In this document: one piece after another, positions 18,602 to 21,634 of the stretch
Numbering within the stretch: position 1 is the stretch's first letter
Layout of the letters: every line of letters begins with the position of its first letter
From: a virus
Direction: 5' to 3' (one strand)
DNA length: 21,634 bases
IMG/VR virus record: IMGVR_UViG_3300027631_002180
Location: 1 to 21,634 of that record
Made by a program: the position numbers and the translations under genes
The notes under the pieces: model-generated
Seen by the model: the letters and a program-made list of their open reading frames with translations, nothing else
Databases searched by the model: none
Told to the model about the DNA's origin: nothing

Positions 18602-19885
18602 TTAGACATTATCTCCTAAAAGTAATGCAGACTTTACTTTATTCATTTCAGGAATAGTTGTGAATGTATTTTCGTCTCTTATATGATCTAATTGACGAGT
18701 TATTTCAATGAAACTTTTTGCAGCAACTTTATCAAAGGGTGTTGTAAGCTCGTGAAGAATATAAGAGAATCTACTTGAAATATCAGTTTCGTATTTCTTG
18801 TTATATTCAGCAACAAAAGTTTCTAATTTCTCGATGATTTTTTTCTTAAAATCGTCTGGCAATATACGCACATGATAATGTTTGGGATCCATTAGCATGT
18901 TAATAAAGAAATTGTCATAATTAATGCCAAACTCTTTCTTGGATTTGACAACACCGAAGTTGATTAATTCTGTAACTATTTCGGGCAATCTTGAAACATT
19001 CCATGCTCCAATAGTTAGACCTGGACGTACAATGATATTATCCAGTTCCATCATTGCTTTAAGATTTGCCTCTACTTTACTCCATACTGTTCCTGCACGT
19101 ATTAATTCGGCACGTTCGCCAATTTCATCAATGCTAGGCCATACTTCGATTTTACCGTGATCCCATTGACGCCAGTAGTCCAACACATTTTTGCCGCCAT
19201 ATGTGAGTGTACTGGCATTTGTGTTATATGAAATGCGTACATCAAAACGTTTGTGTTCAACTAGCATGTCTAATATTTGCCAATGTTCTGGCATCATCAA
19301 GGGTTCGCCGCCCGCAAAATAAATCTTTTCTACATGATCAACTTGTTCTTTTAAAAAGTCAAAATTAGTCAAGTCGTTGACACTGGCTATATTCCAAACT
19401 TTATCCTGTTCGTCAATCCATTTTAATTTCTTAGCATCAGGCACCCATGTTGAACTGTAGCGTGGCCCACAGCTGCGACATTTAAAATTGCAAAGATTAC
19501 TAAAACGGAAATCCCAATATTTGAGCTCCATATTAGTACAGGTACCGTCAGGTTCTGTAATATGGGGAATCTCTTTTAAAACATCGGGAAAGTCTCTAGC
19601 ATGATGCACTCGTCCACTTTCGCCTGTTACACGTTCTTGATCAAAACATTTGTTACATATTTCCGGCTCTATACCGTTGATCATGTCTTTGCGAACGGAC
19701 TTCATGTTATCGCTGTTCCAAATCTCTTCAATTGATTGCGTATTTAAATCGCCAGCAAAATAGTTGTGTGTACTGGTCAAACAGCATGGGATAACTTTTC
19801 CACTAGGTTCAAACGCAAGATGCATCCATGGAACAGCACATACCGTTTTTCTAAATTCGCTTATGTCTTTAATTTTAATTGGCAT
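18602..19885 (-). CDS. N-terminal-twitch radical SAM protein (copy 2)
   Basis: A 427-residue protein with the same architecture as its neighbour. Pre-core cysteines are C16 (VCAVPWMHLAF), C34/C35 (VIPCCL) and C77/C80 (CNKC), following the typical EIWNS..M..VR linker. The radical SAM motif is C132/C136/C139 (CNFKCRSC), and GGEP is at 192-195. Two 4Fe-4S clusters are expected, with SAM cleaved to start radical chemistry. Such proteins are frequent in T4-like marine phages, usually near glycan genes; the substrate is not known. The start has AGGA about 6 nt upstream inside the preceding gene, with which it overlaps by 11 bp. The stop is immediately followed by the ATG of copy 1. Confidence 0.9.
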   Translation of the reverse strand: MPIKIKDISEFRKTVCAVPWMHLAFEPSGKVIPCCLTSTHNYFAGDLNTQSIEEIWNSDNMKSVRKDMINGIEPEICNKCFDQERVTGESGRVHHARDFPDVLKEIPHITEPDGTCTNMELKYWDFRFSNLCNFKCRSCGPRYSSTWVPDAKKLKWIDEQDKVWNIASVNDLTNFDFLKEQVDHVEKIYFAGGEPLMMPEHWQILDMLVEHKRFDVRISYNTNASTLTYGGKNVLDYWRQWDHGKIEVWPSIDEIGERAELIRAGTVWSKVEANLKAMMELDNIIVRPGLTIGAWNVSRLPEIVTELINFGVVKSKKEFGINYDNFFINMLMDPKHYHVRILPDDFKKKIIEKLETFVAEYNKKYETDISSRFSYILHELTTPFDKVAAKSFIEITRQLDHIRDENTFTTIPEMNKVKSALLLGDNV

Positions 19886-21005
19886 TGTGATCCTGTGCGT
19901 ATAGTATGTTACTTATGTCGCTGTGCAAGCGATCTTGGAAATTCCTACATCGTTCAATAAAGGTACGATGATTATGTTCGAATATGGGATACATTTCTTT
20001 CATAACTTCGTGCAGGTCTTCTCGGTTTATAAAATCCAAACTGGCCTGTATTGCTAGTTCTATTCGACGTTCGTTATCAGATTCAAGATCGTAACTCTCA
20101 TCAATGTATCCGCTAAATGTTTGGTAGCCCAACTTCCTAAAATGTTGCAAACTATATTGTCCATTTATCATGACAAATGGTTGAAAGTATTTTATAGGTT
20201 TATATGTTTTTTCAGTAAAGAAAACATGACTAACATGTGTTTCACTTATGATGTGCAAATAACTTTGATAAAATTTTTCGACGTTTCTGTCTATAATACA
20301 TGTTTTATGCCAGTCTTCTTGATCAAATTGGATTGGTAGTTTTATTGGTGTCTTGAATTCCAATTCCAAGTTATCCCACTGTGTATTATACGTTGGGTAG
20401 TTTTCGATGAATTTTTTCTTACCATACGCTTGCCATTCCGCTCTGAAATAATGAAAACTAAGCAATCCTTGATCTCTATATGGGTATAATCCGGTGACTA
20501 ATGCAAATCTATGGTCACGGGCTCTCTGATTTAAGCAAATAAATTTATACGGTCTGCGTTCGTCTTTAAAAATAAAATGAGTTCCAGATCGACATTCTTT
20601 AATAAAGTTATTTTCAAAGCTGGCAGGCTCCCACGAGTTACAAAATACAGATTTATATTTTAAAGATCCAATTACATTACCAGTAAGAAAAACAATTTTA
20701 TCATCTGATAAATTGTAGGAGTGTTGAATATCAAATATATCCTGTTCGTAATGCTGCCAGTTAGCAGCCTCGTGATAATGGTATATCAATATTAGACAAT
20801 TGCCTTGATATATAGAATTTAAAATTAAATCCGGTATTACTACGTAGGGTATACTATGAGAGTCCTTGGGCAAGAAAATTGGATAGAAAAATTTAGTGGC
20901 CGGAATTTCACTTACTACAATAAAAAACGGTATGTCTAAAACATTCGAATAGTTACCATTTCGATTAGAGTGATCTATGTATAATGTTATTGGCGTTAAG
21001 TCCAT
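19875..21005 (-). CDS. Glycosyltransferase-like protein (phage type)
   Basis: A 376-residue soluble protein. Motifs, in order: YKFICLNQRARDHRFALVTGLY region (~153-174), SETH (254-257), FTEKTYKPI (263-271), PFVMINGQYSLQHFRKLGY (276-294) and DESYD (302-306). The last four recur in the same order in the 585-residue gene at 15486-17243, so the two share a catalytic-type C-terminal domain but differ at the N-terminus. The set resembles GT-B-type fucosyl/glycosyltransferase-like proteins in phage genomes; donor and acceptor are unknown. It overlaps the upstream partial gene by 10 bp and the following radical SAM gene by 11 bp. No convincing ribosome site is visible, so translational coupling is likely. 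Confidence 0.72.
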   Translation of the reverse strand: MDLTPITLYIDHSNRNGNYSNVLDIPFFIVVSEIPATKFFYPIFLPKDSHSIPYVVIPDLILNSIYQGNCLILIYHYHEAANWQHYEQDIFDIQHSYNLSDDKIVFLTGNVIGSLKYKSVFCNSWEPASFENNFIKECRSGTHFIFKDERRPYKFICLNQRARDHRFALVTGLYPYRDQGLLSFHYFRAEWQAYGKKKFIENYPTYNTQWDNLELEFKTPIKLPIQFDQEDWHKTCIIDRNVEKFYQSYLHIISETHVSHVFFTEKTYKPIKYFQPFVMINGQYSLQHFRKLGYQTFSGYIDESYDLESDNERRIELAIQASLDFINREDLHEVMKEMYPIFEHNHRTFIERCRNFQDRLHSDISNILYAQDHNAN

Positions 21006-21634
21006 AGGCTATCTCTAGCCTTGATAAGACGAATCATCATGGCTTCGTCTTCTGCTTCGTAGGCTGCTTCAATTTCTTGTAGCAATGCATGAGACTTATC
21101 GCTCATGGCTTCAAGTTCGGGACTTCTATCACCGCTAAAACTTAACTTGCCGCCATTGGCAATACGACTTGCTTCACAGTAGTCTGTCCATCCACTGGCA
21201 TCATGTGGGTCAGGACGAGCACGATAGGTCACAGTCCACCATGTGTAAAGTTCTTTGATTTCTCGGGCACGTTCTGCTTGACCAGTAGGTTTGCCGTGAT
21301 CGGGATCAGTTTCTTCTATACCCCAGTCTGATCCCATGGTTAAAGTCATTGCCCAGTCGAGGTGATCAATGCCCGCTTGAGCACAACGCCAAGTGCGCCA
21401 ACGCCACCAACCACTGGCCCAGAATGGTGGATTGTATTTGGCACGGTCTTCAGCACTACCCCAAGCAATATGACTCCATGCTGATTCTATCTCAACAAAA
21501 TCCACCAACTCATTGAATAAGCAAGGCAAAAAGCGGTTCCCCACATCCCGCCATTGACCCGGCTTAATATCCCGGGGATGAGCGGTAAGACTATTAGTGC
21601 GAGTAACCCAACGGTTGTTAATGTAGTACTTGAT
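20996..21634 (-). CDS. Unknown phage protein, 5' end beyond window
   Basis: The frame is open from the window edge (21634) to the TGA at 20996, giving 212 residues of a longer protein; a GTG at 21544 is internal rather than the true start. It is Trp-rich (for example WASGWWRWRTWR and ELYTWWTV) and acidic near the C-terminus. The stretch RDIKPGQWRDVGNRFLP, then LFNELVDFVEIE, is the best conserved-looking part; I recall similar hypothetical proteins in large phages but no function. G+C is higher than in the island genes downstream, so this gene likely belongs to the phage backbone and marks the island border. No membrane segment is seen. Confidence 0.75.
   Translation of the reverse strand: MKYYINNRWVTRTNSLTAHPRDIKPGQWRDVGNRFLPCLFNELVDFVEIESAWSHIAWGSAEDRAKYNPPFWASGWWRWRTWRCAQAGIDHLDWAMTLTMGSDWGIEETDPDHGKPTGQAERAREIKELYTWWTVTYRARPDPHDASGWTDYCEASRIANGGKLSFSGDRSPELEAMSDKSHALLQEIEAAYEAEDEAMMIRLIKARDSLWT

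Overview
The window looks like part of the genome of a large T4-like (myovirus-type) phage of aquatic bacteria, not a bacterial chromosome. Three things point that way. The genes are tightly packed on both strands, with overlaps and almost no non-coding space. There are phage structural proteins of the type known from cyano- and pelagic myoviruses: a more than 1,613-residue virion protein opening with the '[12 protein letters not shown]' type N-terminus, and a collagen-free tail fibre. There is also a recurring T4-type late promoter (consensus GATAAATAC / TATAAATA) placed 16-21 nt before start codons. The host is not identifiable from sequence alone. Three excellent sigma70-type promoters (TTGACT-N17-TATAAT or TACAAT) suggest a host with an ordinary housekeeping sigma factor.

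Layout. Positions 1-4842 (minus) are the N-terminal 1,614 codons of a giant virion structural protein that runs off the window. It is co-transcribed, 3 nt behind, with an A-type Fe-S carrier (4846-5172). Then come a small zinc-ribbon protein (+), an Fe-type superoxide dismutase (minus), an Ala/Pro/Lys-rich histone-H1-like protein (+), a UV-damage endonuclease UvsE/UvdE (minus), a small membrane protein and a QueD/PTPS-like enzyme (minus), a tail fibre (minus) and a conserved 399-residue phage protein of unknown function (minus). The rest, 11.1-21.0 kb, is a visibly more A+T-rich glycan/modification island. Its plus-strand half holds an extended SDR, a 2-oxoglutarate/Fe(II) dioxygenase, an RmlB-type NDP-sugar 4,6-dehydratase, an RfbH-type 3-dehydrase and a DUF6165-like protein. 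Its minus-strand half, which converges on the first, holds a glycosyltransferase-like protein, two N-terminal-twitch radical SAM proteins and a second glycosyltransferase-like protein. The final gene, an unknown phage protein, is cut by the window end.

How the genes may work together. The regulatory sites split the genes into classes. UvsE, QueD plus the membrane protein, and the 399-residue protein have host-type (early) promoters. The structural genes, the Fe-S carrier, the H1-like protein, the DUF6165-like gene and probably the SDR operon have late promoters. The plus-strand sugar genes read as most of a 3,6-dideoxyhexose pathway: 4,6-dehydration, C3 deoxygenation by RfbH with catalytic His and Fe-S Cys, then ketoreduction by the SDR. 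Two glycosyltransferase-like genes stand next to them, so the product could decorate virion fibres or remodel host surface glycan; this is inference. An unusual share of the window is iron-dependent: Fe-S carrier, Fe-SOD, RfbH, two radical SAM enzymes and the dioxygenase. That suggests the phage's own Fe-S carrier may serve its own enzymes.

No tRNA, rRNA, CRISPR array, transposase or attachment site was seen, and no intergenic stretch reaches 300 bases.
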